45,313 nucleotides of DNA from Acidobacteriota bacterium (GTDB lineage Bacteria; Acidobacteriota; Blastocatellia; Pyrinomonadales; Pyrinomonadaceae): positions 1 through 45,313 of the forward strand of contig QHXI01000089.1 in NCBI GenBank assembly GCA_003222895.1, given 5' to 3'. Below are positions 17,740-28,800 of this stretch, piece by piece. Position numbers and translations under genes: made by a program. The notes below the pieces were generated by a model. The model worked only from the letters and a program-made list of their open reading frames with translations, did no database searches and was not told the DNA's origin. Position 1 is the stretch's first letter. Each line of letters opens with the position of its first letter.

Positions 17740-17894
17740 GAAGCCCAGAGTTCAAGCTTTATCTTGCGCTTTGTTTGCAGCCTAAAGTGAACTCTAGACT
17801 CTAAATAATTTCAAGAGTTCGGATTGCGTGATAAAGTAGGCGGCGTCGACACAAGGCTCCCCGTTAAAGTCTCAGCCGACCCAGGAGAACGGCA

Positions 17895-19763
17895 GTGAAT
17901 CACCTCCGTCTTGCATGGTTGTCCCTTCTTCTGCTGTGCGCTTTCGCTCACGCGCAAACCAGCGCGCCTTCTTCCGGAAAACCAACTCGTGAATCTGTTG
18001 CTCCCCGCGAAGTCGATCCGGAAATTTTACAGCGACGTTCGATCGCCTTGTCGTCGCTTCAATCATTGGCGATCGAAGCGCGCAGCTATCGGGATGAACC
18101 TCTTCGCGCGCGGGTGCAAACCAGAGTCGCCGATGCACTCTGGGATCTGGACAAGGAGGACGCCCGAAATTTGTTTCGCAGAGCGTGGGCCATTGCCGAG
18201 ACAATAGAAACAGAAACTGCAGCCGCAACTGCGTCAGTGCCGGGAAGGGTAGCTCAGAATCGGCCGGCGCGTCCGCGGAGCAACCTGCGTCGCGAAATTT
18301 TGCAGTTGGCTGCTCGCCGTGATAAAGCACTGGGCGACGAATTCCTTCGAAAGCTGACTGCCAAAGATCAGGCTCCGACAGCGCAGTCAAACGATGCAAC
18401 TGGCAACGCCTCTCAAATGTCTTCGGCTGAAATGACCGAGAGACTCAACCTCGCCAGAGGTTTTCTGGCCGCAGGTGAGGTCGAGCGAGCTCTACAGTTC
18501 GCTGAGCCGGCGTTGATTCAAACCACACTCGGAGCAATAAGTTTTATTACATCCTTGCGCGAGAAATCTGCGCCCGCTGCCGATCAGCTTTTCGCACGGT
18601 TGCTGGCGGCGGCCACCGCGGACCCGGCTTCGGATGCAAACACTGTTTCGTTATTGACATCGTACGCTTTCACACCTTCGATTCATCTCGTCGTATCTCC
18701 GAGTGGCATTCCTTCGAGCACGTCCTCTCCCTCTCTTCCGCCGCCTGATCTAGCGCCTGGCTTACGTAAGGCCTACTTTCAAGTTGCGGCCAACATTTTG
18801 TTACGTCCACTGGCGCAGATCGATCAATCGTCGGCGGGCCGGGCCGGCACTTACTTTATCGCGACGAGATTGTTTCCGCTGTTTCAGCAGTTCGCCCCTG
18901 ATCTGGCGCCGGCCATCAGTGCGCAGATGTTAGCGCTCGGGCCGGAAGCCGCCCAGGCGACTGTGAACGCCGGCGACCGTTCGGTGAATCGAGGCATGAG
19001 CGATAACGGAAAGCGAGACAGCGTCGAAGATGAGTTGAGCGATCGTCTCGATCGAGCCCAGGGATCAGACGCTCGCGACCGCGCTTATGCTTTCGCAGCG
19101 ATGCGGGCAGCCGAAGAAGGCGACCCGAAGGCTCGTGAGTTTCTCGATAAGATCGATGACCTGGAGACGCGCGCCGGGGTGGGACGTTTTGTTGATTACG
19201 ATTTTATCCGCAGCTTTTTGTCTCAAAAACACGCCGATGAAGCATTGGCGCTTACCCGCAAAGCCGAACTCAATCATGCGCTGCGAGCCCACTTCATCAC
19301 GCAGGCGGCGGCGCTCTTGGCCGATAAGGATCGAGTGCGAGCGATGGATCTGCTTGATGAGGCTTTGACGGAAACGCGGCGGATCGACGCCGGCACGGCG
19401 GACCGCGCTTATTGCCTGGTCGCTCTGCTAGCCCAGTTCGCTAAATTGGATAAGGTCCGTAGTTGGCAATTGATGAGCGAGACGGTCAAGGCCGCGAACG
19501 CGGTAGCCGATTTCACTGGAGACAATGGACGCACGTCACAGTTACTGGAAGGCAAGTTTAGCATCAACATGACTACCGAACTCGCGTCGCCGACTGCCTT
19601 AACGGATCTCTTTGCTGGCCTGGCGGAAGACAATTTCTATCAGGCGATGAATGCCGCGCGGACATTCGCGGGTGACGCGCCCCGGGCGATGGTAATGATT
19701 TCGGTCGCGCGGGCGGCGTTTGATGAGAAGCGTAATAAGTCAGCGAAGCCCGCGGATCAATGA
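17895..19763 (+). CDS. Secreted alpha-helical repeat-like protein of unknown function
   Basis: 622 residues from GTG 17895, with AGGAG at 17883-17887, 7 bases upstream. A signal peptide (LRLAWLSLLLLCAFAHAQT) is followed by almost wholly helical sequence with repeated helix-turn-helix patterning (ALWDLDKEDARNLFRRAWAI, LARGFLAAGEVERALQFAEP, ALTRKAELNHALRAHFITQA, MDLLDEALTETRRID). This suggests a TPR-like or other alpha-solenoid scaffold. A low-complexity Ser/Pro segment at about 275-290 (GIPSSTSSPSLPPPDLAPGL) divides two helical halves. I know no characterised homolog; similar proteins occur in Acidobacteriota. It appears monocistronic. Confidence 0.7.
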   Translation: MNHLRLAWLSLLLLCAFAHAQTSAPSSGKPTRESVAPREVDPEILQRRSIALSSLQSLAIEARSYRDEPLRARVQTRVADALWDLDKEDARNLFRRAWAIAETIETETAAATASVPGRVAQNRPARPRSNLRREILQLAARRDKALGDEFLRKLTAKDQAPTAQSNDATGNASQMSSAEMTERLNLARGFLAAGEVERALQFAEPALIQTTLGAISFITSLREKSAPAADQLFARLLAAATADPASDANTVSLLTSYAFTPSIHLVVSPSGIPSSTSSPSLPPPDLAPGLRKAYFQVAANILLRPLAQIDQSSAGRAGTYFIATRLFPLFQQFAPDLAPAISAQMLALGPEAAQATVNAGDRSVNRGMSDNGKRDSVEDELSDRLDRAQGSDARDRAYAFAAMRAAEEGDPKAREFLDKIDDLETRAGVGRFVDYDFIRSFLSQKHADEALALTRKAELNHALRAHFITQAAALLADKDRVRAMDLLDEALTETRRIDAGTADRAYCLVALLAQFAKLDKVRSWQLMSETVKAANAVADFTGDNGRTSQLLEGKFSINMTTELASPTALTDLFAGLAEDNFYQAMNAARTFAGDAPRAMVMISVARAAFDEKRNKSAKPADQ

Positions 19764-19783
19764 ACCTCTCCAAGGGTATTTTG

Positions 19784-19990
19784 CCTCGTGCCGTAGGCAC
19801 GAAATATTTATAGAACCAGGTTAGTTAGAAGATTTTTCCGATTGAGCGAGACGGTCTGATGTCTCGCTCAAATGTGGAGACGGGGATTGGCCGTCTTCTG
19901 ACGCGTAGCGTCCGTATGACTTTAGCCGTGGCTTTCAAGCCACGGTTTCCAGATGGGTGTTGATTTCGTCGCGTTAGCGACGAGTGAAAC
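19784..19990. repeat. Palindrome cluster containing copy B of the dispersed element
   Basis: Copy B has cgtgccgtaggcacg (19787-19801), then gaaatatttatagaacc, and a hairpin ttgagcgagac/gtctcgctcaa (19842-19852 with 19861-19871); the distal arm seen in copy A is missing. Next come ccgtggctttcaagccacgg (19926-19945) and tcgtcgcgttagcgacga (19967-19984), two other palindrome types. No gene is supported in 19764-20035. Confidence 0.75.
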
Positions 19991-20035
19991 CTCAGCCGTA
20001 GCTACACCACGGCGATCCGTATGCGTTGATCTTTC

Positions 20036-20366
20036 TTAATAAATCTCCGAACACGCAGAAGCTTCATCTTGTAAGAATGCTGCGATAGCTTCAGAGTGAT
20101 CGCGCAATCGCGATTCGATTGCATTGGTTGGTTGATTCCCACAGCGAAGCCAGATGACCTTTGGCGGCGGTCCATAGAGAGTTGCCATGTCGGCGAAATC
20201 TACATCCTGCGAGACTACGACGAAGTTGTTTGCCTTTGCATATTCAGATAAGACGGTCGTCTGCTTCTTCCATTCCAAGCGACCGGATTTGATTTGAGTT
20301 TGGAAAGATGTCGGCCAATTGTCGACAGAGTTTGAAGCTCAGGTTCTGATCGAACAACAGCTTCAT
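20036..20366 (-). pseudogene. DUF5615 PIN-like toxin gene, frameshifted
   Basis: Reading on the minus strand from ATG 20366 gives 40 residues (MKLLFDQNLS ... GMEEADDRLI) and then a TGA at 20244-20246. The next frame continues directly with EYAKANNFVVVSQDVDFADM to the stop at 20036. Joined, they make a standard DUF5615 protein, including the acidic SQDVDFAD motif. A loss of two bases after the ATC codon would explain the break (TGGGAA to TGAA is one possibility). DUF5615 proteins are PIN-like and usually form toxin-antitoxin-type pairs with DUF433. The start overlaps the stop of the DUF433 gene (ATGA), the normal coupled arrangement. A sequencing error is the alternative explanation. Confidence 0.8.
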
Positions 20367-20587
20367 GTTGTGGCAGTCACAAGTTTGCGCTCGCGATCAG
20401 CGGCATACGAAAGGCAAGCTCGAATGTCATCTTCGGTGAGTTCGGGATAGTCGCTAATGATTTCTTCATGAGTCATCCCAGCGGCGAGCCAGCCCAACAC
20501 ATCGCTTACCGCAATGCGCATCCCTCGAATGGTTGGTCGCCCGCCGCGCTTGCCGGCCTCGATAGTGATGATGTTTTGATAGTTCAT
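20363..20587 (-). CDS. DUF433 antitoxin-like protein
   Basis: 74 residues from ATG 20587 (MNYQNIITIEAGKRGGRPTI). Later landmarks are RGMRIAVSDVLGWLAAGM and the helix EEIISDYPELTEDDIRACLS. The family has a winged-helix DNA-binding fold and is normally paired with a DUF5615 PIN-like protein as a presumed toxin-antitoxin module. The longer in-frame extension upstream to 20683 is not family-like. The gene is intact although its partner is broken, as expected if a toxin has died and its antitoxin is not yet lost. The promoter should lie upstream near 20588-20660, overlapping the divergent small gene. Confidence 0.85.
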   Translation of the reverse strand: MNYQNIITIEAGKRGGRPTIRGMRIAVSDVLGWLAAGMTHEEIISDYPELTEDDIRACLSYAADRERKLVTATT

Positions 20588-20661
20588 TGCGGCTACTTTA
20601 CCATAGTTTTCCGATGCGATACCCTTGCGAAACATCAGCGAAACGTGTGTTGGAGGTGGTA

Positions 20662-21117
20662 GTGAAACATCTGCGAATTTCAAATTCAGAGACCGAAGAT
20701 TTTGTTGACTGCGTAAAAGACGCCATCACTGAAAATCGTATAGTCAAACCTTACAACGAACTGAAGGACGCTTTAATCTTCTCGTTCGACGCCGAACTAA
20801 ACGCTTTCTCAAATTTTTCGAAAGGCTGGCACAAGGAGCGGCGAAGAAGGCCCTATTTCGAAAGGGGTACAACGCTCATCGAAGAGTTGGAGGCAATGAT
20901 GATTACTGCTCGGCCATCAGGCGGTCGAGTGTTTATCGATAACGACTACGCATATTTCTTTGATCGTGATTCAGACCGTACGAACTTGTGTAGTTTGGAG
21001 TGGCCTAACGGACGCAACGTCGTAGATGAGATTCACTCCTATTGGTTCGAACAACGTCGATCTGCGAGTCGATCGTCATTCACAGTTGCGAAAGTCTTTC
21101 GTGTCGGTCAGAGATAA
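20662..21117 (+). CDS. Small orphan protein of unknown function
   Basis: 151 residues from GTG 20662, which has tggagg five bases upstream; TTG 20587 and ATG 20614 are in-frame alternatives that lack such a site. No known domain is recognised. The sequence is polar, starts VKHLRISNSETEDFVDCVKD, and has an acidic and aromatic stretch (RVFIDNDYAYFFDRDSD) before a basic C-terminus. There is no signal peptide. Base composition looks more AT-rich than the flanking genes, in line with acquisition. It is divergent from the DUF433 gene and convergent with the broken S9 peptidase. Confidence 0.5.
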   Translation: MKHLRISNSETEDFVDCVKDAITENRIVKPYNELKDALIFSFDAELNAFSNFSKGWHKERRRRPYFERGTTLIEELEAMMITARPSGGRVFIDNDYAYFFDRDSDRTNLCSLEWPNGRNVVDEIHSYWFEQRRSASRSSFTVAKVFRVGQR

Positions 21118-21158
21118 GCGGCTACATCCTCGCATTCGAAAATCGACGCGAGCCCCCA

Positions 21159-23084
21159 CTACGGCTCCCTATCCGCCACCCGATATTTTTCTTTCTCTTT
21201 CTCGCGCTGCAGATACGGAATGCCTTTCTCCATCCATTCAGGCGCGGGCGCGCCTTTCAAAAAGTGATCAAAGAATTCCTGCAAGCGGCGCGTGTAATCC
21301 TTTTGATTGATCCGCTTGCGCAGGCCGTGCTTCTCGCCGTTATAGCTGAACATGTAAACCTCTTTGTTCATCCGGCGCAGCCCGAGATGGAACTCGATGC
21401 CCTGGTACCAGGGCACCGCATCGTCTTCGTCGTTATTGATTAACAGGAGCGGCGTCTGCACTTTGTCGACGTGAAATAGCGGCGAGTTTTCAAGGTAGCG
21501 CATCGGATATTCCCAGATGCTGCCGCCGATGCGCGACTGCGAATGCTCGTATTGAAATTGACGCGGCAGACCAGTGCCCCAACGAATCCCGCTGTAGGCA
21601 CTGGTCATGTTTGCGACCGCAGCTCCAGCTTCAGCGGCTTTGAAACGATTCGTCTGTGTCACCATGTAAGCGATTTGATAGCCACCCCAACTGTGTCCCT
21701 GAATACCGATGTTCGCCTCGTCAACAAAACCCTTATCGACCACGGCTTGAATTGCCGGTAGCACGCATTGCAGAGCACTGCGTCCCGGATAGCCGGTGGT
21801 GTAGACGATGTCCGGCATGAAGATCAGATAGCCATTGCTCACGTAGTAAGTCGGATTAATCGAAGTGCCCGGACCCGGATTACGAAAAGAATGCAAGCCC
21901 TGCGACAGACGCTCATAGATGTACACAATCATCGGGTATTTCTTTTTCGGATCGAAGTTATCGGGCTTGAGCAGCAGGCCTTTCAAAGGCACGCCGTCAG
22001 TGTTTTTGAAGCTGACAAGTTCGCTCGTGCCCCAGTTGAATTGCGCGCGCTGCGCGTCGCCGTTGCTGATCTTCTTTAGCGCTTTGAAGTTCGAATCGGT
22101 AATCCAGATGTCGGGGAACTCGTCGAAGCGCGACGCGGTGAACATCAGCACATCGGCGTCCTTCGCCTTCGTCGGATTGTTGTAATCCTTCGCGCCCATG
22201 ATCAGTTTTTCCGGCAAGCCGCCATTGATTTTGTCGCGATAGAAGCCTGAATCGCGTGTCTCTTCATTCTCTGCATGCAACAGCAAAGGCTTTGCCGGAT
22301 CGATCGAACGCTCTTTCGGATCAAGCCGCGCGTAACGAAACTGAATCTTGTCGCGCCGCCCAACTCCATTGGTCAAATTCTTCGCGCCGTTTCCGTCCGG
22401 CGAAACTTGCCAGACGTCAAAGCGATCGTAAATCAGAAGATCGTGATCGTCTTTGGTCCAACCGCCCACGCCATAGGCGTTTGGCAGCTCGGGCGTGTCG
22501 TTGTCTTCGTTGAAAAAGTTCACGCCGAGGTTCTTGGTCAGGTTCACCTTCCCGCCAGTCGTTACGGAATGGCAGTTCCAATCTTTGCCATCAAAGAAGA
22601 CTGCGTACTTGCCGCCCGGCGAAAGTGAAACGTTGAAGCGCTGCTTCTGCGTCACGAGTTTGCGCGAGCCGTCTTCAGCATTGACCAGATAGAAATCAGT
22701 CATCCCCGGATCGTAGTCGCTCGTGATTCGATACGCGCGATTGTCCGAACCGATCGCGAGCCTTCCGTCGTTCGAAGGCGTCAGCGATTCCATCTTTTCA
22801 TCGGCGAGCTGGAGAAACCGTTTGCCTTTCACATCGTAAGCCGCGCGATACGATCGCTGCCGCTCTTGCTCAGCGCGAACTTTTTGGATCGGTTGAATGT
22901 AATCGTCTTTCCAGTGCCAGAGATCGACAAGCACTTTTTCATCGGCGGGAGTTTCGTCTTCAGCAGTCTTTTCGGGTTCGGGCGGCGGCGCTGCGCCAAG
23001 GAACAGGTGACTGCCGTCGAGCGAGAAACCTCGTGATTGCGATCTGAACGCTGCGCGATCGGTGCGGCGCTGCCTCGTTCCCAC
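21159..23084 (-). pseudogene. S9 prolyl-oligopeptidase family protein, C-terminal part of a frameshifted gene
   Basis: The meaningful frame runs from about 23045 to the stop at 21159; upstream of that it is out-of-frame sequence. It holds the rest of the beta-propeller (FSLDGSHLFLGAAPPPEPEK ... MESLTPSNDGRLAIGSDNRA) and the whole alpha/beta-hydrolase domain: nucleophile GHSWGGYQ, acid in NNDEDDAVPW and His in GEKHGLRKR. The catalytic triad is therefore intact, but a product from this frame alone would lack a signal peptide. Members cleave peptides in the periplasm. The gene continues at 22829-24148 in another frame. Confidence 0.85.
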
Positions 23085-24148
23085 ATATAGATTTTGAATC
23101 TCGGTTGTTTCGATTCCCGATCGTCGCGATCGCTGATAAAGGCAAGCTCTTTTTGATCTTCATCCCAGGTGAGTTTCTGATATTTACCCTTGCCGGAAAT
23201 TAACGCGGTGGCTGCGCCGTCGCTCTGTGGATCCACGACGTACACGCCGTTCGTTTCTTCATTCTTCGATGAGACGGTGTAGGCAAGCGTCTTCGCATCT
23301 TTACTGAAACTGTAATCGAGCACATCGCTGATCGTTCGTTCGGCGCCGGTGGTTGTGTTTCGAATGACGAGATCGGTGCCGAACTCTTTCTTTGGACTAC
23401 GCCCGGCAGATCGTCCGCCTGACTGCGGACCTTGCGCCGAATCGTCTGTGTCCTGGAAAGTCTCGGTCGGCGAAGTGGGCGGACTTCCTTTAGGCGCGGC
23501 GCCTTCCTTGTTCGGCGGTGTCGCCGGCTTCGCTTCCATCAAGTAAGCGATGAAGCCGCCGGTATCCTCCGGCACCTGGAAATTCTTGACCCGATCGATT
23601 TTCGCAACTTGTCCACTCGAAAGATCCATGATGCCGAGCGCGTTCTTCGGCATATTCGCATCGCGCGAAGCGCTGCTTCCAGCGCCATCCCGAGCGGTTG
23701 AGCTACCACTGGTTTTCTTTGCTTTGTTAAGTTCTGCTTTTGTTGGCTCGATGCTGTACACAACGAAGCGACTGTCGGCGGTAAAGGCCGGTCGCGCGAG
23801 CCGTGCCTGAGCCGCGATCAATTCGCCGAAGTTCGGCAGGGAATCATCCGGCGGCGGCGCTGGCGGACGATAGCCCCGTGGCGCACGCCATTCCTGACCG
23901 GTTGCAAGGTTGCGCGCGACGATCTCGCTGTCGGCATCCTGGGCCATGTAGGCGTAGGCCACGAATTTTCCGTCGCGCGAGATCTGCGGCGATTGGATCG
24001 AATGCCACGTATCGTAGTCCTTGTGCGTGAGGGTACGCTTCGTCGTGGCAGGTTGCTGCGCGAAAGCCTGGACCATCGAACCGGCGATCAAAGTAATCGC
24101 ACACAATGTCGGCACATATCGGCGCGAAACTCTATTTAAAGTTTTCAT
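22829..24148 (-). pseudogene. S9 prolyl-oligopeptidase family protein, N-terminal part of a frameshifted gene
   Basis: It starts at ATG 24148 with a signal peptide (YVPTLCAITLIAGSMVQAFA) and N-terminal propeller blades (DYDTWHSIQSPQISRDGKFV, VLDYSFSKDAKTLAYTV, KLTWDEDQKELAFISDRDD). Family-like sequence stops after FKIYMWERGSAAPIAQ, near 23045; the rest of the frame (RRPNPKRLLKTK...) is out of register. The matching continuation appears one frame over as GFSLDGSHLFLG. The frame change equals a net loss of one base modulo three. The propeller spacer here looks shorter than usual, so a deletion of about 20 codons plus one base is possible. Confidence 0.85.
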
Positions 24149-24383
24149 GTTCTACTCCATTGTCGGGTTGCTCGAACGGCAAGTTGCGCCACAGTCTTAT
24201 CACGACGCGCCTTGAAGTCAAGCTTTATCTAACGTTTTTGTTACGTGCCTTCTTGATGTAACCGTGGGCTTTGCCGCAACGTCGATACCTGTGCGACCAT
24301 AAACAAAATCGCGGCAGGTTAACCTTTGAATCCGAGAAACCGAGGCGACGATTAGGCCTCGGTCAGCAGGTCTGACGATCGTA

Positions 24384-25832
24384 ATGGAAGAAGAAGTCTC
24401 GAGAAATTTTCCGGCCCCAGTAAAGACCACAGCCGCCGCAACAGCGGGCGTAAACCCACCGGCAGTCACAAATGTGCGCAAGCCGAATCGAATGCGTGCG
24501 CGAATTATTCAAATTGTCAGCATCGCCATTTTGGTGGTTTTGCTTATCGTGCTCTGGCGGTTCCTCGGCGATAAAGCTGCAACGTCCGGAGCGGGCGGCC
24601 GTGGAGGTCGGGGTAGCGGCGACGTGGTTCCGGTTGAAGTCGCGCCGGTAACGCAACAGGACGTGCCGATCCAGATCAAGAGCATCGGCAACGTCGAAGC
24701 GGTGACGACAATTGCTGTTCGCTCGCAGGTAGAAGGCACCTTGCTGCGCGTTGGATTCGTGCCCGGTCAGGAAGTTAGGAAAGGGGATCTGCTTTTTGCG
24801 ATCGACCCGCGTCCACTGCAGGCGCAACTGAGTCAGGCCGAGGCGAATCTCTTGAAATCGATGGCCGCGGTGCGCCAGGGCAACGATATCGTTGCGCGTG
24901 ACGAAGCTGCGGCGGCAAACGATCGAATCATCGTTAATCGTGATACAAAACTTGTCGAGGCTGGCGTTGTGCCGCGCGAGCAGTACGACAACGATCAAGC
25001 CAAGTTGCGCGCCGACGAAGCCACGGTGCGCGCCGACCAATCCTCTGTCCTTAATTTGCAAGCCGCGCAGAAAGCCGAACAAGCAAACGTTGAAAACGCG
25101 CGCGTGCAATTGAGTTACACCACGATTCGCGCGCCCCTCGCCGGCAAGACCGGTAATCTTGCGGTGACTGCGGGCAATCTGGTGCGCGCGAACGACACGA
25201 TCTCAATGGTGACGATTACTACATCGTCGCCAATCTACGTGACGTTCTCGGTTCCTGAACGCGACCTGGTGCGCATTCGGCAATCGTCGGGCAAAGAAGG
25301 CCTGGCTGTGCAAGGTCAGATCCCCGGGGACGAAGCGAATCCGGTCATGGGAAAACTGTCGCTCGTCGACAACACGGTCGATCCAGCGACGGGCACCGTG
25401 CGCCTGAAGGCAACATTCATCAACAATGATCGGCGCCTGTATCCGGGACAATTCGTGAACGTCGTGCTAACGCTGGGCACGGCCAATCAAGCGATAGTTG
25501 TCCCTTCGCAAGCGGTACAAATCGGACAGGACAAATCGTTCGTCTATGTTGTGAAAGCCGACGGCACTGCCGAAATGAGGACGGTGAAGACAGGAACGAC
25601 CATCGACACGATGACAGTCGTTGAAGACGGACTGAAACCCGGCGAGCAAGTCGTGACTGACGGCCAACTGCGTATCGTTCCCGGCGCTAAGGTGCAAGTC
25701 CGAACGCCAGGACAAGGTGGCCGCGGCGGTCAAGGTCAAGGTGGGCAAGATCAAGGTGGCAACCAGGGTCAGAGTTCAGATCAAAGCGGTCAAGGCAAGG
25801 GCGGTCAGCGTCGTGGCGGCGGGAATCAATGA
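24384..25832 (+). CDS. mdtA: RND efflux periplasmic adaptor, MdtA-like
   Basis: 482 residues from ATG 24384. An N-terminal cytoplasmic tail precedes one membrane helix (IIQIVSIAILVVLLIVLWRF), so this adaptor is anchored and not a lipoprotein. The membrane-fusion core follows: barrel and lipoyl halves (VRSQVEGTLLRVGFVPGQEV, YTTIRAPLAGKTGNLAVTAG), a helical hairpin between them, a beta-barrel (VDNTVDPATGTVRLKATFIN) and the membrane-proximal domain. The last 60 residues are an unusual Gly/Gln-rich tail (GGRGGQGQGGQDQGGNQG). It links the inner-membrane pump to an outer-membrane channel. The two RND pumps follow on the same strand, the first after 65 bp; no TolC-type channel gene lies in the window. 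Confidence 0.92.
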   Translation: MEEEVSRNFPAPVKTTAAATAGVNPPAVTNVRKPNRMRARIIQIVSIAILVVLLIVLWRFLGDKAATSGAGGRGGRGSGDVVPVEVAPVTQQDVPIQIKSIGNVEAVTTIAVRSQVEGTLLRVGFVPGQEVRKGDLLFAIDPRPLQAQLSQAEANLLKSMAAVRQGNDIVARDEAAAANDRIIVNRDTKLVEAGVVPREQYDNDQAKLRADEATVRADQSSVLNLQAAQKAEQANVENARVQLSYTTIRAPLAGKTGNLAVTAGNLVRANDTISMVTITTSSPIYVTFSVPERDLVRIRQSSGKEGLAVQGQIPGDEANPVMGKLSLVDNTVDPATGTVRLKATFINNDRRLYPGQFVNVVLTLGTANQAIVVPSQAVQIGQDKSFVYVVKADGTAEMRTVKTGTTIDTMTVVEDGLKPGEQVVTDGQLRIVPGAKVQVRTPGQGGRGGQGQGGQDQGGNQGQSSDQSGQGKGGQRRGGGNQ

Positions 25833-25897
25833 GTTTGATTCGATGAGATGGTTGGCAGAAGCCAAACAAATTAAGTCCGCGTGGCGGACGAACGCGA

Positions 25898-28800
25898 ATG
25901 TCTGAACTCTTCATCCAGCGCCCGATCACCACGACTCTCATCATGGCGGGCATCGTGCTGTTCGGCTTCATCGGCTATCGAGCGCTGCCGGTAAGCGACC
26001 TCCCCAACGTTGATTACCCAACAATTCAAGTAACCGCGGAACTTCCGGGCGCCAGTCCGGAAACGATGGCGTCATCCGTCGCTACTCCGCTCGAGCGACA
26101 ATTCTCAACGATCGCCGGACTGAACACAGTCAGTTCGACCAGCACGCTCGGCAACACACAAGTCACTCTGCAATTCGATCTCAGTCGGAATATCGATGCC
26201 GCTGCGCAGGATGTGCAGACGGCGATTGCTCAATCGTCGCGCCAACTCCCGACGGGCATGCCAAATCAGCCGACGCTGAAGAAAGTTAATCCCGCCGATC
26301 AGCCGATTGTTTATCTAATGGTGAGTTCGCCGACGCTGCCGCTTTCCAAAGTGAATGAGTATGCCGACACGACGCTGGCACAGCGGCTCTCGACAATAAG
26401 TGGAGTCGCGCAAGTGCTGGTCACCGGCGAACAAAAGTACGCCGTGCGCGTGCAGGTCGATCCGTCGGCGCTGGCCACGCGCGGCATTGGCATCGACGAC
26501 GTCGCGACGGCATTGCAGCGCGGCAATACGAATCTTCCCGTCGGCACGCTCTACGGAATCCATCAAAACCTGACGGTGCAAGCGAACGGGCAGCTCACCA
26601 ACGCAGAAGAATATCGTCAACTGATCGTGGCTTATCGCAACGGCGCGCCGGTGGCGCTGCGCGATCTTGGCGACGTCGTTGACAGTGTCGAAAACAATCG
26701 CCTGGCCACCCGCTACAACGGTCAGCAAGTCGTGACGCTCACGATTCAACGCCAACCCGGAACGAACACGGTCGCCGTCGTTGATGCGATTCGGAATCTA
26801 TTGCCTTCGTTTCGCCAGCAACTGCCGGCGTCGATCAAGCTCGACGTTCTCTACGACCGATCGGAGTCGATTCGCGAATCGGTGAATGACGTGCAGTTCT
26901 CGTTGCTGTTGGCGATTGGACTCGTCGTGCTCGTCATTTTCCTCTTCCTGCGGAACGTGCGCGCGACCTTCATTCCGACGCTCGCTTTGCCGACATCGAT
27001 CGTCTTCACTTTTGCGATCATGTATTTGCTGGGATTCAGCCTCGACAACCTGTCGCTGATGGCTTTGACGTTGTCAGTTGGTTTCGTTGTTGACGATGCA
27101 GTCGTGATGCTTGAGAACATCGTGCGGCGGATGGAAGAAGGCGAAGACGCGATGGAAGCCGCGCTGAAAGGCTCGCGCGAGATTGGGTTTACGATCGTTT
27201 CCATGACTGTTTCGCTGGTCGCGGTTTTTATTCCGGTGCTGTTTCTGAGCGGAATCCTGGGAAGGCTGTTTCGCGAATTTGCAATCACGATCAGCGTCGC
27301 GATTTTGGTTTCAGGATTCGTCTCGCTAAGTCTGACGCCGATGCTTTGCAGCCGAATACTGAAAGCGTTCGGACATCGAAAGCATGGCGAGTCAGAATCG
27401 CCTGCTCTCGCGGGCGGGCCCCGACATGAAGACGACGCGGCCGCACTTCCGGAAGCTCCCAGCCACGGCAAATTCTGGCAAGTTACAGAGCGCGGTTATG
27501 AATGGCTTGTCGGAGGGTACCGCTGGACGCTGCAAATTGCGCTCGAGCACCGCGCGCTTACCCTCGCGATTTGTGGTGTGCTATTTCTCATCACCATCGC
27601 GCTCTTCTACGTCATCCCAAAAGGCTTCATCCCGAACGACGACACTAGTCAAATCGTCGGCTACACCGAAGCGGCCGAAGGGATTTCGTTCACCGAAATG
27701 TCGCGCCATCAGGAGAAGATTGTCGATCTGATTCGCAAAGATCCCAACGTCGTCGGCGTCCTGTCGACCGTTGGCTTGAGCGATATTAGCGCGGCGAGCA
27801 ACACCGGAAACATTCTGATCCTGCTAAAGCCAGTCAACCAGCGAAGCAAAGATGTCGAAGCCGTCATCGACGATCTGCGTCCGAAACTGGCAGCTGTTCC
27901 GGGGATGCAAATCTTTTTGCAGAATCCGCCGCTGGTGCAGGTTGGCGGTCAAGTCACGAAGAGTCCTTATCAACTTACGCTCCAGGGGCCTGATCAAAAA
28001 GAGTTGTATGCGAGCGCGAACGCGCTGCTGCAAAAGATGGCGAACCTGCCGCATTTGCTCGACGTGACCAGCGACATTCAGATTCGCAATCCGCAGCTCA
28101 ACGTCGACATCGATCGCGACAAGGCATCGGCGGTTGGCGTGACCGTGCAGCAGATCGAAGATGCGCTCAACGACGCTTACGGCACGCGGCAAATCTCAAC
28201 CATCTACGCGACGTCGAACGAATATCAGGTAATTCTGGAAGTAAAGCCTGAGTATCAGGAGGATCCCTCAGCGCTGGGCCGTCTCTACATTCATTCGACC
28301 GCAGCGCCTTCGACGGTGAGTCAGGTCAACCAGGTGCAGGGCGCTCTGGCCCAACCTTCGTCCACAGTTGTTAATTCAGCGCAGGCACCCGCGGGATTGA
28401 CGACGCCCGGGCAAACAACGACCGGACGATTGATTCCTTTGAACACCGTCGCGACATTTTCGCGTGGCGTTGGTCCATTGTTGGTGAATCACCTGGGTCA
28501 GCTTCCTTCAGCGACTATTTCGTTCAATCTTCGCGAAGGAGTCTCGTTAAGCGCGGCTACGGACGAAGTGCAAGCGCTCGCAAAGAAGACCTTGCCGGGA
28601 ACGATCACGATGAGCTTTCAGGGCACGGCCCAAATTTTTCAATCGTCTTTGCAGAACCTGACTTTGCTGATGCTGGTTGCGGTGCTGGTGATTTATCTCG
28701 TGCTGGGAATTCTTTATGAGAGCTTTATTCACCCGTTCACGATTCTTTCGGGATTGCCTTCGGCCGGATTGGGCGCGCTGCTGACGTTGCTGGTATTCGG

